From Evansella clarkii (lineage in GTDB: Bacteria > Bacillota > Bacilli > Bacillales > Salisediminibacteriaceae), in assembly GCF_002019695.1 (NCBI RefSeq), contig NZ_KV917376.1, forward strand, positions 4,474,974 to 4,538,973: a DNA stretch of 64,000 bases. The letters are read 5' to 3'. Both the position numbers and the translations under genes were made by a program. The notes below the pieces were generated by a model that was not told the DNA's origin, made no database searches, and saw nothing but the letters and a program-made list of their open reading frames with translations. The stretch's first letter is position 1. The number at the start of each line of letters is the position of its first letter. This document shows, one piece after another, positions 8,787 through 18,033 of the stretch.

Positions 8787-9866
8787 TCACAAAGCTAATA
8801 CTTTAAGAATTTCTTCATCTTTCACTTTTACCAGCTCTGGCTCTCCTATATTTTTAAGCAGCACAAATCTGACATCGCCATCGGACGCTTTTTTATCGCC
8901 TTTCATCCGTTTAAGAAGACGTTCTGCTGTGATACCAGGGGGAAGAGTAAGATCAAACCCCAGTGCTTCCATTTTTTTAACATATGGCTCATATGGAATT
9001 TTCACTCCGAATAAATATTCACTTAGCTGAAGTGCAAATTTCAAGCCCTTTGCGACCGCTTCTCCATGAGTGATTTTTCCATAACCCGATTCAGCTTCAA
9101 CAGCATGACCCAGCGTATGTCCAAAGTTCAGAAAAGCACGGATTCCTTTTTCTTTTTCATCAAGTTGTACTATGTCAGCCTTTACCGAAATCGAACGTTG
9201 AAGCATCTCTTTCAGCACGTCTGTTTCTATGGAATGAAAGTCGTCCACTTTCTCGCTTATCCAGTTTAAGAAAGCTCCATCTGCTATAAAACCATGTTTA
9301 ATTACCTCTGCAAATCCTGAACGCCATTCTTTTTCAGGCAGTGTCTTAAGGCATTCCGTGTCGTATATCACAAGCGAAGGCTGATGGAAGGCTCCAATCA
9401 TGTTTTTGCCATAGGAATGATTAATCCCTGTTTTTCCACCAACACTGCTGTCATGGGCCAGAAGAGTTGTGGGCATTTGAATAAATGCTATGCCTCTCAT
9501 ATACGTGGCAGCAACAAAACCTGCAAGATCACCAATGACCCCGCCTCCGAGGGCGACAATCATTGAATTCCGGTCAAGATTTTTCTCAAGAGCCTCTGTC
9601 ATTACCTGCTCATACACAGAAAAAGATTTAGAGCTTTCGCCGGACGGTACTGTACAGCAGTTTACCTTTACGGTTTCCGGAAAAGAGCTTAATACATCAT
9701 TTAAATAGAGATTTCCCACAGATTCATCAGTTATGATGAAAAAGGAGGAAGGCTCCCCATTGAGATGATTTCTGATAATATTCCAGGTGTCCTTTCTGGT
9801 CCCTTCATCAATAATAACTGGATAAGGACTGGAACCCGCCTTTATCTGAAGGACTGAAGCCGTCAT
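8787..9866 (-). CDS. aroB: 3-dehydroquinate synthase
   Basis: Second step of the shikimate pathway, converting DAHP to 3-dehydroquinate with NAD and a divalent metal. The length of 359 residues is normal. Motifs are VPSGESSKS, GGGVIGDLAGFVAATYMRG (NAD and substrate binding), PTTLLAHDSSVGGKTGIN, and metal ligands in EVIKHGFI and LNFGHTLGHAVE. Its ATG shares one base with the aroC stop (TAATG), so the two are translationally coupled. A repeat element separates it from aroH downstream. Confidence 0.97.
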   Translation of the reverse strand: MTASVLQIKAGSSPYPVIIDEGTRKDTWNIIRNHLNGEPSSFFIITDESVGNLYLNDVLSSFPETVKVNCCTVPSGESSKSFSVYEQVMTEALEKNLDRNSMIVALGGGVIGDLAGFVAATYMRGIAFIQMPTTLLAHDSSVGGKTGINHSYGKNMIGAFHQPSLVIYDTECLKTLPEKEWRSGFAEVIKHGFIADGAFLNWISEKVDDFHSIETDVLKEMLQRSISVKADIVQLDEKEKGIRAFLNFGHTLGHAVEAESGYGKITHGEAVAKGLKFALQLSEYLFGVKIPYEPYVKKMEALGFDLTLPPGITAERLLKRMKGDKKASDGDVRFVLLKNIGEPELVKVKDEEILKVLAL

Positions 9867-11038
9867 TAAAAATTCCTCACTTTTTCTGTATATGCTCTTA
9901 AATTAGCATCAATATCATTAATCGTATCCGCCCCGAACTTTTCGAGAAACGCATCAGCCAGCTCCCAGGCAACAGCAGCTTCACAAACTACTGCAGCCGC
10001 TGGAACCGCACAGCTGTCCGATCTCTCAATGCTTGCAGAAAACGGCTCTTTTGATTCAATATCGACACTCTGAAGGGGTTTGTACAGAGTTGGTATCGGC
10101 TTCATCGCCCCGTGGACAACAACTGGCATGCCATTAGTCATCCCGCCTTCAAATCCTCCAAGACGGTTAGTTCTCCGGTAGTAGCCTTGTTCTTCGTCGT
10201 GAAGAATTTCATCATGCACCAGGCTTCCAGGAAGCCTTGCCGCTTCAAAGCCTATACCTATTTCCACACCTTTAAAGGCGTTAATACTCATGACACCCCT
10301 GGCAATTTTACCGTCCAGCTTCCGGTCGTAATGAACATGGCTCCCAAGACCGACTGGAAGGTTGACAGCAACTACTTCCACAACCCCGCCAATAGAATCT
10401 CCATTTTCTTTCGCTTCATCAATTGCCTGTTTCATTTTCTCTCCGGCTTCTTCATCAAGGCAGCGAACCTCGGATGCCTCTGAACGTTCTTTCAGCTCAC
10501 TGATTGAACTGTATTCAGGCTGGCTGCTTTTTATGTTTCCAATTTCAAGAACATGGCCGCATACTTCAATTCCGAAGTAGTTAAGTAATTCCTGAGCAAC
10601 AGCACCAACGGCTACTCTTACTGTTGTCTCCCTGGCAGAAGAACGCTCAAGCACATTTCTCATATCCCGGTGATCGTATTTAATCGCCCCGTTTAAATCT
10701 GCATGGCCTGGACGAGGACGTGTAATTTTACGCTTAACCTCTTTCTCTTCCTCTTCTGTTAAAGGAGCGGAGCCCATTATCTTTACCCAGTGTTTCCAGT
10801 CTTTGTTTTCCACATGAAGTGTAATTGGAGCTCCGGTAGTTTTCCCGTGCCTTACACCGCTGGTGATCCGCACCTGGTCTTTTTCAATCTGCATCCTTCT
10901 ACCCCGTCCATAGCCTTTTTGTCTCCTCGCAAGATGGACATTTATTTTCTCTTCTGTCAGCGGCAGCTGGCTGGGTACACCTTCAATAATTGCAGTAAGT
11001 TCCGGTCCGTGGGATTCACCCGCTGTTAAAAATCTCAT
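9866..11038 (-). CDS. aroC: Chorismate synthase
   Basis: Makes chorismate from EPSP using reduced FMN; called aroF in B. subtilis. It has 390 residues with the three family signatures: [14 protein letters not shown] near the N-terminus, [17 protein letters not shown] with [15 protein letters not shown] in the middle, and [24 protein letters not shown]. It heads the aromatic supraoperon. A promoter with good spacing lies about 60 bp upstream. Chorismate feeds AroH, TrpE and the MqnA enzyme encoded about 3 kb upstream. Confidence 0.97.
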   Translation of the reverse strand: MRFLTAGESHGPELTAIIEGVPSQLPLTEEKINVHLARRQKGYGRGRRMQIEKDQVRITSGVRHGKTTGAPITLHVENKDWKHWVKIMGSAPLTEEEEKEVKRKITRPRPGHADLNGAIKYDHRDMRNVLERSSARETTVRVAVGAVAQELLNYFGIEVCGHVLEIGNIKSSQPEYSSISELKERSEASEVRCLDEEAGEKMKQAIDEAKENGDSIGGVVEVVAVNLPVGLGSHVHYDRKLDGKIARGVMSINAFKGVEIGIGFEAARLPGSLVHDEILHDEEQGYYRRTNRLGGFEGGMTNGMPVVVHGAMKPIPTLYKPLQSVDIESKEPFSASIERSDSCAVPAAAVVCEAAVAWELADAFLEKFGADTINDIDANLRAYTEKVRNF

Positions 11039-11094
11039 TCTATCTACCTCTTCTTTCTTTATCGCTTTTATGTGCTAAATTAATGTTATGTTTA

Positions 11095-11123
11095 ATTGTC
11101 GTTGATTTCAGTATATTTTTCAA
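11095..11123 (-). promoter_or_regulatory. Probable sigma-A promoter for aroC
   Basis: On the minus strand, TTGAAA (11118-11123), a 17-base spacer, then GACAAT (11095-11100), some 57 bases before the aroC ATG. A second possible -10 (TATAAT, 11168-11173) with a poor -35 lies further upstream. Confidence 0.55.
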
Positions 11124-11192
11124 GACCAAATAAAAAAAATTGTCTTTTTCTTATGTTGTTTGAGTGTATTATACAGGCAAAAGGGATATAAA

Positions 11193-11213
11193 GAAAACCC
11201 GCCGATTGGCGAG
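11193..11213 (-). terminator. Terminator after cheR
   Basis: Minus-strand CTCGCC-AAT-CGGCGGG followed by TTTTCTTT, about 95 bases downstream of the cheR stop and just before the aroC promoters. Between it and cheR lies an 11-base run of C (11283-11293). Confidence 0.55.
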
Positions 11214-11307
11214 CCCGAAGGAGGTTAACTCCCTTATTTCCTGTATAAGTATTCAGCTCCCATTTTAGCTGGCAGGAGGGCGCCCCCCCCCCCAGGTTTC
11301 AATATGC

Positions 11308-12084
11308 TCAGGAAGATGCTTTTCTGTAAAAAAATGTGTCTTCAGATTCCAGTCCATATAATTTCGGATTAAAAATCTGCTCTGTACTTCCAACAAACAA
11401 TAATCCCCCCGGCCTGAGAGAGTCACTCAGTTTTTTATATAAAGCCTGTTTTCCCTCTTCAGTAAAGTAAATCATAACGTTACGGCAGATAATCAGATCA
11501 TAACCTGTTTCGCAATTGTCAGAAAGGAGATTATGCTGTCTGAATTTCACAGTCTTTTTCACTTCTTCCTTCACTTCATATCCAGAACCACTTTTTACAA
11601 AAAAGCTGTCCAGCATTTCCCGTGGGACCTCTTTTAGGGAACGTTCTATGTAAAAACCCTTTTTGGCGATTTCTAATACCGCCTTATCAATATCTGTGGC
11701 AAGGACTTCAAAATCATTGTAGGTAAAATAGTTCCTGAGCAGCATTGCCAGAGTATACGGTTCTTCACCTGTTGAACAGGCAGCACTCCACATTTTAATC
11801 TTTCGGCGGGAGACCTCTAATTCCTGAATTTTTTTCTCAAGTATTTCCCACCTCTCCGGGTTCCGGAAAAATTCAGAAACATTGATTGTCATCCTCGTTA
11901 AAAATTCTTCCATCATATCCGGTTCTTTAATAAGCGATTTATAATACAGCTGAAAATTAGTAAACCCCTGCTTTTCCCTGAGGGAAGTGAGTCTTCTTTT
12001 CATTTGTGCTTCTTTATATAATCCAAGATCTATTCCGGTACTGCTTTTTATATTTTGAACAAATAACTGATAATCGTCCTGCAT
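11308..12084 (-). CDS. cheR: Chemotaxis protein methyltransferase
   Basis: Uses S-adenosylmethionine to methylate glutamates of chemoreceptors. The 258 residues comprise an N-terminal helical domain (about 1-70) and a Rossmann methyltransferase domain with WSAACSTGEEPYTLAM (SAM-binding GxGxxx equivalent), DIDKAVLEIA, HNLL and LIICRNVMIYF. The C-terminal GSTEQIF is typical. Position between ndk and aroC matches B. subtilis. The C-terminus is followed by a poly-C run that could be a sequencing problem but does not affect the frame. Confidence 0.95.
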   Translation of the reverse strand: MQDDYQLFVQNIKSSTGIDLGLYKEAQMKRRLTSLREKQGFTNFQLYYKSLIKEPDMMEEFLTRMTINVSEFFRNPERWEILEKKIQELEVSRRKIKMWSAACSTGEEPYTLAMLLRNYFTYNDFEVLATDIDKAVLEIAKKGFYIERSLKEVPREMLDSFFVKSGSGYEVKEEVKKTVKFRQHNLLSDNCETGYDLIICRNVMIYFTEEGKQALYKKLSDSLRPGGLLFVGSTEQIFNPKLYGLESEDTFFYRKASS

Positions 12085-12130
12085 CCTTCATTTCCCCTTA
12101 TCATGTCGTGCCACTTGAATTTTAGCTGTT

Positions 12131-12162
12131 ATAAAAAGCTGCCGGATTCCGGCAGCTTTTTA
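12131..12162 (-). terminator. Terminator after ndk
   Basis: Perfect AAAAAGCTGCCGG / CCGGCAGCTTTTT stem immediately downstream of the ndk stop. It is symmetrical and could work on both strands. Confidence 0.85.
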
Positions 12163-12606
12163 TTAAACCCACTTAGAAACAGTTTTTTCGTATGTTACAA
12201 GCTCTTCTGTGTTGAAGAACAATTCTATTTCTCTTTTTGCACTTTCCTCAGAGTCGGAACCGTGAATAATATTCATGGAAACCTGTACTCCGAAGTCTCC
12301 GCGAATTGTTCCTGGAGCTGCTTCCTGCGGGTTTGTTTTACCCATCATTTTTCTTGCTTCAGCAATAACATTATCGCCTTCCCAAACCATAGCAAAAACC
12401 GGGCCGGAAGTAATGAAATCAACGAGCTCACCGAAGAAAGGGCGCTCCTTATGCTCACCGTAATGCTGCTCGGCTAGTTCTTTTGAAATCGCTAACATTT
12501 TTGCTCCCGCTAAAGTGAAACCTTTCTTTTCAAAACGGCTGAGCACTTCTCCAATAAGGCCTCGCTGCACTCCGTCTGGTTTAACCATTAAAAAAGTACG
12601 TTCCAT
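12163..12606 (-). CDS. ndk: Nucleoside diphosphate kinase
   Basis: Balances NTP pools by phosphate transfer through a phosphohistidine. The 147 residues include [11 protein letters not shown] and the active-site NIIHGSD, with H115 as the phosphorylated histidine. The start has GGAGGTAG upstream. It sits between hepT and cheR, as in B. subtilis, and has its own strong terminator. Confidence 0.97.
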   Translation of the reverse strand: MERTFLMVKPDGVQRGLIGEVLSRFEKKGFTLAGAKMLAISKELAEQHYGEHKERPFFGELVDFITSGPVFAMVWEGDNVIAEARKMMGKTNPQEAAPGTIRGDFGVQVSMNIIHGSDSEESAKREIELFFNTEELVTYEKTVSKWV

Positions 12607-12713
12607 TGTTGTCTACCTCCTGAAATTGTTATGTACTAAACAAACCTTTTTGATTATAGCAAATTTTCTCAGAAATCACAATGGAAACTAGTATATCGGT
12701 GTTATCCGAAGAT

Positions 12714-12745
12714 AAATAAAAAGACCCTCGCCAAAGAGCCTTAAG
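12714..12745 (-). terminator. Probable terminator after hepT
   Basis: Minus-strand AAGGCTC / GAGGGTCTT stem with wobble pairs, followed by TTTTTATTT, about 25 bases after the hepT stop. Confidence 0.5.
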
Positions 12746-12767
12746 ATGAAACACAATTATCTGTAAT

Positions 12768-13739
12768 TTAAAACTTGCGGCTGCCAATATAATCAGCGAT
12801 TTGTATGAGGGCATTTTTCGCCTGAATGTCAGGAAGCTCCGCCATTGCCTCTCTTGATTTTTCGAGATACCTGTCGGCCATTTCCTTCGAATACCCAACA
12901 GCTCCTGACTCTTTAATAAGCTTTATCGTTTGTTTGATATTTTCCCCGGAGCCGTCTGCACCGTTCAGATAACTGATCACCCGCTGTTTAATGGATGGGT
13001 CATGATGCATCGCATATAATGCCGGAAGAGTTATATTCCCTTGCAGGAGATCACTTCCCGCAGGTTTGCCAAGTTCCTTTTCAGTACCTGTAAAATCGAG
13101 AATATCGTCTGTAATCTGAAAAGCCATCCCTGTATAGTAGCCATACCGGGCCAGTTCACGCTGATACAATACTGGTGCACCTGCTGCCACAGCACCGAGC
13201 TGGCAGCTCACCGAGATTAAAAGAGCGGTTTTTCGCTTTATCCGCCGGAAATACATTCTCAGGTTCTGATTCCAGTTGTACTGGTCTCTTATTTGTTCTA
13301 CTTCTCCTATACACATTTCTACCATTGCTTCTGAGAGCAGCTGATGCACTTCCGGAGAATCGCTTTCTGTCGCTATCTCTATAGCTCTTGCAAACATATA
13401 ATCTCCAGTGTACATTGCAACCTTGTTATCCCACTTAGCCTTAATCGTCTTTTTTCCCCGGCGAAGTTCTGCCTCATCAATCACATCATCATGAACAAGG
13501 GATCCCATATGTATTAATTCAAGGGGGACAGCTATTTTTTTTATTTCATCCAGATTATAGGTGCCAAACTGGGCAGCCAAAAGAACAAACACAGGTCGTA
13601 TGCGTTTGCCTCCAGCTTTAAGTATATGTGCTGAAGCTTCCTGAAGCACCGGGTGTTCGGCGTTAATGTTTCTTTCAATTTCTTTTTCTATTTTCCCAAT
13701 GTCAGAACGTAAATGCCAATAAATATCTGTCAGTTTCAT
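12768..13739 (-). CDS. hepT: Heptaprenyl diphosphate synthase, catalytic component II
   Basis: Catalytic subunit of the two-part synthase that extends farnesyl diphosphate to the C35 side chain of menaquinone-7. It has 323 residues from the ATG at 13739, which has AAGGTGG six bases upstream; a longer frame would run into mqnA. The first aspartate-rich motif is HDDVIDEAELRRG and the second is QITDDILDFTG. It needs HepS (16827-17636). In B. subtilis the order is hepS-menG-hepT; here three genes (ubiA, ubiX, mqnA) lie between menG and hepT. Confidence 0.95.
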   Translation of the reverse strand: MKLTDIYWHLRSDIGKIEKEIERNINAEHPVLQEASAHILKAGGKRIRPVFVLLAAQFGTYNLDEIKKIAVPLELIHMGSLVHDDVIDEAELRRGKKTIKAKWDNKVAMYTGDYMFARAIEIATESDSPEVHQLLSEAMVEMCIGEVEQIRDQYNWNQNLRMYFRRIKRKTALLISVSCQLGAVAAGAPVLYQRELARYGYYTGMAFQITDDILDFTGTEKELGKPAGSDLLQGNITLPALYAMHHDPSIKQRVISYLNGADGSGENIKQTIKLIKESGAVGYSKEMADRYLEKSREAMAELPDIQAKNALIQIADYIGSRKF

Positions 13740-13759
13740 TTGTGTCCACCTTGTCTTTG

Positions 13760-14617
13760 TTATACAGATTGACAATAGCCAGCCGGCTGCCAAAGCGAAA
13801 TTTTGTGTACTTTTTCATCGAGTAAGCCCAGCTCATATGCCAGGTCATAATATAGATGAAGGCCTTCTATATGCTTAGCTGAAAGATCGTAATTGAGGCC
13901 GTTAAAATAGTTCTCCCAAAAATGGTATGAACCACCCATCTCCCCGCGTATCTTTTCAATCATTTCTTTAAAGCCATCCTGGAGCACCGCCTTCTTACTC
14001 AACTGAAACTGGTCATAAAGCGCGTGAAGGAGTTCTGGCTCCTTAAGCCATGCATCTCTTCTCGCTGCGATTACAGCAAAAGTCATTGGCAAGGATGTAA
14101 AATGAGCCCATACTTCTCCTAAATCATACCTGTAAATACTATTGTCCGCATTCCAGACAGAACGGATTGCATCGTCCCCAATGAGCAGGCAGGCATCATG
14201 AGATGCAAGCATGGATTGATAATCAGGAGCCATAGTTTCATAATTTACATTTAAATTATAAAATTTCTTTAATATGATCTTCAGCAGGTTCACTGATGTT
14301 GCAGAGCTTGAAGTTAGGGCAACCGACCGCCCCTCCAGCTGAGTTAACGGAACTTTTGAAAACAGAAAAATAGATCCCACTGCGGCCGGGGATGAAACAG
14401 ACATATCCGGAAGAAGGATATACTCCTCACAATGTTCACCGTATGCAAAGGAGGAAATACCGCCAATATGCACCTTCCCCTCAGCCATGTCCCTGTTTAA
14501 CTGTGCTGGAAATTTAGGTACGAAGCTGCATCCTCTGCTCTTTAACATTTCCCTGTCAATATGATAAAACAACGGCAGAATATTTGTATAGGAAATTTCT
14601 GCGATTACCAGGCTCAT
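13760..14617 (-). CDS. mqnA: Chorismate dehydratase (futalosine pathway)
   Basis: The MqnA family removes water from chorismate to give 3-enolpyruvylbenzoate, the entry step of the futalosine route to menaquinone. The 285-residue protein has the periplasmic-binding-protein-like fold typical of MqnA, with motifs IAEISYTNILPLF at the N-terminus, ISSFAYGEH, the LTSSSATSVNLLK loop and LLIGDDAIR. It overlaps ubiX by ATGA and is followed by hepT after 20 bp. Its position with a UbiA-like prenyltransferase and UbiX inside the hep/men cluster supports a role in menaquinone synthesis. MqnB, C, D and E are not in this window, so the complete route is inferred. Confidence 0.88.
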   Translation of the reverse strand: MSLVIAEISYTNILPLFYHIDREMLKSRGCSFVPKFPAQLNRDMAEGKVHIGGISSFAYGEHCEEYILLPDMSVSSPAAVGSIFLFSKVPLTQLEGRSVALTSSSATSVNLLKIILKKFYNLNVNYETMAPDYQSMLASHDACLLIGDDAIRSVWNADNSIYRYDLGEVWAHFTSLPMTFAVIAARRDAWLKEPELLHALYDQFQLSKKAVLQDGFKEMIEKIRGEMGGSYHFWENYFNGLNYDLSAKHIEGLHLYYDLAYELGLLDEKVHKISLWQPAGYCQSV

Positions 14618-15216
14618 CTTTCTTCCCCCCAGCGTTTAAAAAGGTCATGTCCCACCCCGGCCTGGTCCAGCACCTTGCCTGCCACAAAGTTAACAAGATC
14701 GTCCAGCGTCTCCGGATTATGGTAAAACCCAGGCATGGCAGGTACAATCTGCCCGCCCTGGTCACTCACCTTTTTCATGTTTTCCAGGTGTACAGAATGG
14801 AGCGGTGTTTCTCTCGGAACAATAATTAATTTTCTTCTTTCTTTAAGCATAACATCGGCAGTTCTCTCCAGCAGATTCCCGGATATGCCGTTAGCAATTT
14901 TCGCTAAAGTTCCCATAGAACAAGGTACGATGATCATCCCGTCATTTTTCGCTGAACCGCTGGCGATTGGGGCTGAAAAATCCTGCTGTGTATGAAAATG
15001 AAGATTATCATTTTTGCCAAACAGTTCTTCAAGACAATTTTCCCTGTCTGTCGTGTCCATCCCCAGTTCATAATAAAACACCTGCCATGCAGCCTCTGTC
15101 ATCAGGAGATGCACTGTATGTTCCGCTCTTAAAAGCGATTGTACAACCCTTACTCCGTATACAGCCCCGCTTGCCCCTGTAATTCCTACTGCGAATATCT
15201 TTTTATCGGTGTTCAT
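14614..15216 (-). CDS. ubiX: Flavin prenyltransferase, UbiX family
   Basis: UbiX joins dimethylallyl phosphate to FMN to make the prenylated flavin cofactor of UbiD-type decarboxylases. The 200 residues carry the N-terminal VGITGASGAVYGVRVV flavin-binding motif, IIVPCSMGTLAKIANG and VPRETPLHSVHLENM, all typical of the family. It overlaps both ubiA and mqnA by four bases. In the futalosine pathway a UbiX/UbiD-type pair is thought to decarboxylate the prenylated naphthoate. No ubiD is visible here, so a partner is expected elsewhere. Confidence 0.93.
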   Translation of the reverse strand: MNTDKKIFAVGITGASGAVYGVRVVQSLLRAEHTVHLLMTEAAWQVFYYELGMDTTDRENCLEELFGKNDNLHFHTQQDFSAPIASGSAKNDGMIIVPCSMGTLAKIANGISGNLLERTADVMLKERRKLIIVPRETPLHSVHLENMKKVSDQGGQIVPAMPGFYHNPETLDDLVNFVAGKVLDQAGVGHDLFKRWGEER

Positions 15217-16073
15217 ATAAGTAAATCTCCAATCGTAAATGCAAGCATAGTCAGGCTGATTATTCCGTTCATTGTGAAAAAGGCTACATTCACCTTCGAA
15301 AGATCGTCAGGAGATACAAGGGAATGTTCATAGATCATTATCCCGGCCACAATAAGCACACCAGCCAGATATATCCAGCTGAGCGGTGTGATAAAGAATA
15401 ATACGATCATAGCTGTTAAACTTAAAATATGGAATCCTCTTGCAAATAAAAGCGCTTTATGAATACCAAAAAAACTTGGAATAGAATACAATTTGACGTC
15501 TTTGTCGTATTCTGCATCCTGAGTAGCGTAAATCACGTCAAAGCCTGCTGTCCATAAAGCAACAGCAAGGAATAAAACAAATGCCTCCCAGGTTAATGTA
15601 CCGGTAGCACCAACCCAGCCTCCAAGTGGCGCTATTCCAATGGTAATACCCAGAAAAACATGGCAGAGCCATGTAAATCTTTTTGTATAAGAATATATAA
15701 CAAGAAAAAATACGGCAACAGGCAGTAAATAGACAGCCAGCATATTTAACTGAAATGCTGAAATAAACAAAAGGGCGAACGAGAGTACGAGAAACAGCCC
15801 TGTCTCTGACCTGGAAATCAATCCGGCAGGTATTGCCCTGTCAGCAGTTCTTGGATTAGCTTTATCAATCTTTGAATCAATAATTCTGTTTAATGTCATT
15901 GCCGCACTTCTGGCACCAACCATTGCCAGCGTAATCCAGATCCATTCGCTGATTGTAGGCCAATTCCCCTCTAACAGGAGACTGCCTAATACAGCCCCTA
16001 AAAATGCAAACGGAAGTGCAAAGACTGTGTGTTCAAATTTTATCATCTCTAATATTATTTTTAACTTCTTCAT
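15213..16073 (-). CDS. UbiA-family polyprenyltransferase (MqnP-like)
   Basis: Membrane prenyltransferase of the 4-hydroxybenzoate polyprenyltransferase (UbiA) family, 286 residues with about eight hydrophobic segments. The two aspartate-rich sites are NRIIDSKIDKANPRTADRAIPAG and DVIYATQDAEYDKD. I start it at the ATG at 16073 because GAGG lies eight bases upstream; an ATG six bases earlier is too close. Ubiquinone is not expected in Bacillaceae. Together with mqnA and ubiX in the same operon, the likely job is attaching the HepS/HepT heptaprenyl chain to the futalosine-derived naphthoate (MqnP role). This is inference from context; it is not MenA by position or motif. Confidence 0.88.
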   Translation of the reverse strand: MKKLKIILEMIKFEHTVFALPFAFLGAVLGSLLLEGNWPTISEWIWITLAMVGARSAAMTLNRIIDSKIDKANPRTADRAIPAGLISRSETGLFLVLSFALLFISAFQLNMLAVYLLPVAVFFLVIYSYTKRFTWLCHVFLGITIGIAPLGGWVGATGTLTWEAFVLFLAVALWTAGFDVIYATQDAEYDKDVKLYSIPSFFGIHKALLFARGFHILSLTAMIVLFFITPLSWIYLAGVLIVAGIMIYEHSLVSPDDLSKVNVAFFTMNGIISLTMLAFTIGDLLI

Positions 16074-16117
16074 GGACATATCCTCGCTTATCCTGCAGTT
16101 AGTGATTAAGTAATCTA

Positions 16118-16822
16118 TCAGTCTTTTCTGGCAAAGTGGGACGCAGCAGCCCCGCCGGAATAGGATTTATAGCTCACCTTGCTGAATCCGGCTTCCTGAA
16201 ACATCTGCTTTAGTTCCTTTTTGCCCGGGAATGATTGCGCGGACTCCTGCAGCCATGAATATTCCTTATAGCTTTTCGCGAATATTTTCCCAAATACAGG
16301 CATAATGTATTTAAAATAAAGCCAGTAAACTTGTCTGAATACCGGAAGGTCAGGCTGTGATGTTTCCAGGCAGACCGCCATTCCCCCAGGTTTAACAACA
16401 CGGTGCATTTCTTTAAGTACTGCCATATAATCAGGAACATTCCTTAAACCGAAGCCAATAGTGACAAAGTCAAAGGAATTATCTTCGAATGGAAGCTCCA
16501 TAGCATTTCCATGCACGAGCTTAACTTGTTCCATACCTTCTTCCTTAATCTTCTTCTCTCCGACTGAAAGCATATTACGGCTGAAATCAAGGCCTGTGAC
16601 CTCACCGCTGCTGCCTGCAGCCTTTCCGAGAGCAATTGTCCAGTCTGCTGTACCACAGCATACGTCCAGTGCCTTCGAGCCTTCCTGAACAGCCATTTTC
16701 TTCATCGTATCTTTTCTCCAGGCCAGATGAAGCTGGAAACTTATAATGGAATTCATTTTATCGTAATTGCCATATATAGATTCAAAAACCTGATGAACTT
16801 TTTCTTCTTTAGACTGTGCCAT
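16118..16822 (-). CDS. menG: Demethylmenaquinone methyltransferase
   Basis: Last step of menaquinone synthesis: SAM-dependent methylation of demethylmenaquinone. The 234 residues begin at the ATG at 16822, after AGAGGAAGGG; the longer open frame reaches back into hepS without support. Motifs are [14 protein letters not shown] (SAM site I), [18 protein letters not shown] and RVVKPGG, all standard for UbiE/MenG. It starts four bases after the hepS stop, so the two are coupled. Confidence 0.96.
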   Translation of the reverse strand: MAQSKEEKVHQVFESIYGNYDKMNSIISFQLHLAWRKDTMKKMAVQEGSKALDVCCGTADWTIALGKAAGSSGEVTGLDFSRNMLSVGEKKIKEEGMEQVKLVHGNAMELPFEDNSFDFVTIGFGLRNVPDYMAVLKEMHRVVKPGGMAVCLETSQPDLPVFRQVYWLYFKYIMPVFGKIFAKSYKEYSWLQESAQSFPGKKELKQMFQEAGFSKVSYKSYSGGAAASHFARKD

Positions 16823-16826
16823 TACT

Positions 16827-17636
16827 TTACCCTTCCTCTGCAACACATTGTTTTTCATAGCGTACTTCTTCCAGCAATTCGTCCACACGGGAACAGATAA
16901 TCGATTGTAAGGTTGTCCCTTCCGCACACATCCCGTATATTCTGTCTTTAACCGTCTCAATCCGGGCAATAAACAGATCATCCACATACTGGTCGCTTCT
17001 TCCTGCTGCGTATGACTCGGAAGCCAGTATTAAGGCGAGAGGGCCTTTTTTGCCTTCTCTCATTAGCATCGTTCTCTCTGTAAGCAGTCTTTTCAGGAGA
17101 AAAAATTCTTTAGCAGCCTTTTTCCAATCCTGGAGATTAAGTACACCAGCCACATGCTGGACAACAGATGAATCAATCGTAGCCATCTGTTCTGCACATT
17201 TGTAATAATCCAGCTTCTTATTTTGGTAAACACTCATCTTTGCCTCGTTAATTTCTTTAATGGAACAGGCAAGAGCCCTGATCATAGGGAGGTCATTTAT
17301 CTTCGACAGTATAAAGTAGTAGAGACTGCTGTAATAGTCACCTGCTAGTACTCTCAGCTGTCTTTTCTTCTTATGGGAATCTTCCGTCTGCTGATCTGCA
17401 GAAACTTTCTCGTGGGTATCAAGGGCAGCCTGTACGAGGTAGGCAGTAATTACGCATTTATTGATATAGGAGGAGGAAAGCTGCTTTTCCTTCATCATAC
17501 TGAATAAGATGACTCCCTGATCTTTATCCAGGGATGGTTCTTCTATGTATTTCTTTAAATAAGGATGCTCGATCCGGTTATAGAAACTTTCAAAAATCTC
17601 ATTAAGTTCTTCGCTGTAAGTATATGATGATGTCAT
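16827..17636 (-). CDS. hepS: Heptaprenyl diphosphate synthase component I
   Basis: Non-catalytic subunit that sets product length with HepT. I choose the ATG at 17636 (269 residues): GGGGGAT lies at good spacing, and the conserved HPYL then falls at residue 22, matching B. subtilis HepS. An upstream ATG at 17678 with AAGGTG is possible and would add 14 residues. Recognisable blocks are [11 protein letters not shown] and [15 protein letters not shown]. It is the first gene of the hepS-menG-ubiA-ubiX-mqnA-hepT cluster, separated from mtrB by a repeat and served by its own extended -10 promoter. Confidence 0.9.
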   Translation of the reverse strand: MTSSYTYSEELNEIFESFYNRIEHPYLKKYIEEPSLDKDQGVILFSMMKEKQLSSSYINKCVITAYLVQAALDTHEKVSADQQTEDSHKKKRQLRVLAGDYYSSLYYFILSKINDLPMIRALACSIKEINEAKMSVYQNKKLDYYKCAEQMATIDSSVVQHVAGVLNLQDWKKAAKEFFLLKRLLTERTMLMREGKKGPLALILASESYAAGRSDQYVDDLFIARIETVKDRIYGMCAEGTTLQSIICSRVDELLEEVRYEKQCVAEEG

Positions 17637-17752
17637 TAACAGATCCCCCAACGCAATTTCTATTTTGTCGCACAGCATCAAGCACCTTGCTTTGATTAAC
17701 CACTAATTATGCAAACTGGCATGATAATTGTTTCAGCTGCTCCATCATTTTA

Positions 17753-17761
17753 AGTATACCA
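17753..17761 (-). promoter_or_regulatory. Extended -10 promoter for hepS
   Basis: TGG-TATACT on the minus strand, about 115 bases before the hepS ATG; the -35 is poor. It would make the menaquinone cluster independent of mtrAB transcription. Confidence 0.45.
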
Positions 17762-17816
17762 TAATTGCCACGTATGGATAAGAGGAGCTTCTGAGGTTCA
17801 TCACTGAGGGAAAGTA

Positions 17817-17969
17817 CAAAAGCGCAAGCGCCTTGGTCACGAGCGACACTCTTTACCTGCGACGAGTAACCGCAGGTCCAAGCACTGGAAGGACTTTGAC
17901 AGAAGCCGCTCTTTGGCTTCTGAAAAGGCCTGAGGTGACCTCGAGCTCGTAGGCGCTGAAGCTAGACAA
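17817..17969. repeat. Dispersed Bacillaceae-type intergenic repeat
   Basis: About 150 bp between mtrB and hepS, running from AAAAGCGCAAGCGCCTTGG to GTAGGCGCTGAAGCTAGAC. Ends of this form (AGCGCAAGCGCCTTGGTC and GGCGCTGGAGCTAGAC) recur between genes in many Bacillaceae; I recognise the pattern but could not search. The ends can pair (GGCGC / GCGCC), and inner hairpins are visible (AGAAGCC..GGCTTCT at about 17901). No coding potential. Confidence 0.65.
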
Positions 17970-18033
17970 CTATCTTGGAAATTTATACTTTCTTACCCTT
18001 TAAAGAAAAGCAGGATTAACCTGCCCGCACTGC

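Noticed and set aside
15213-16073. MenA (classical menaquinone prenyltransferase) or ubiquinone UbiA
   Set aside because: Its operon with mqnA and ubiX and its UbiA-type motifs point to the futalosine-pathway prenyltransferase; ubiquinone is not expected in Bacillaceae.
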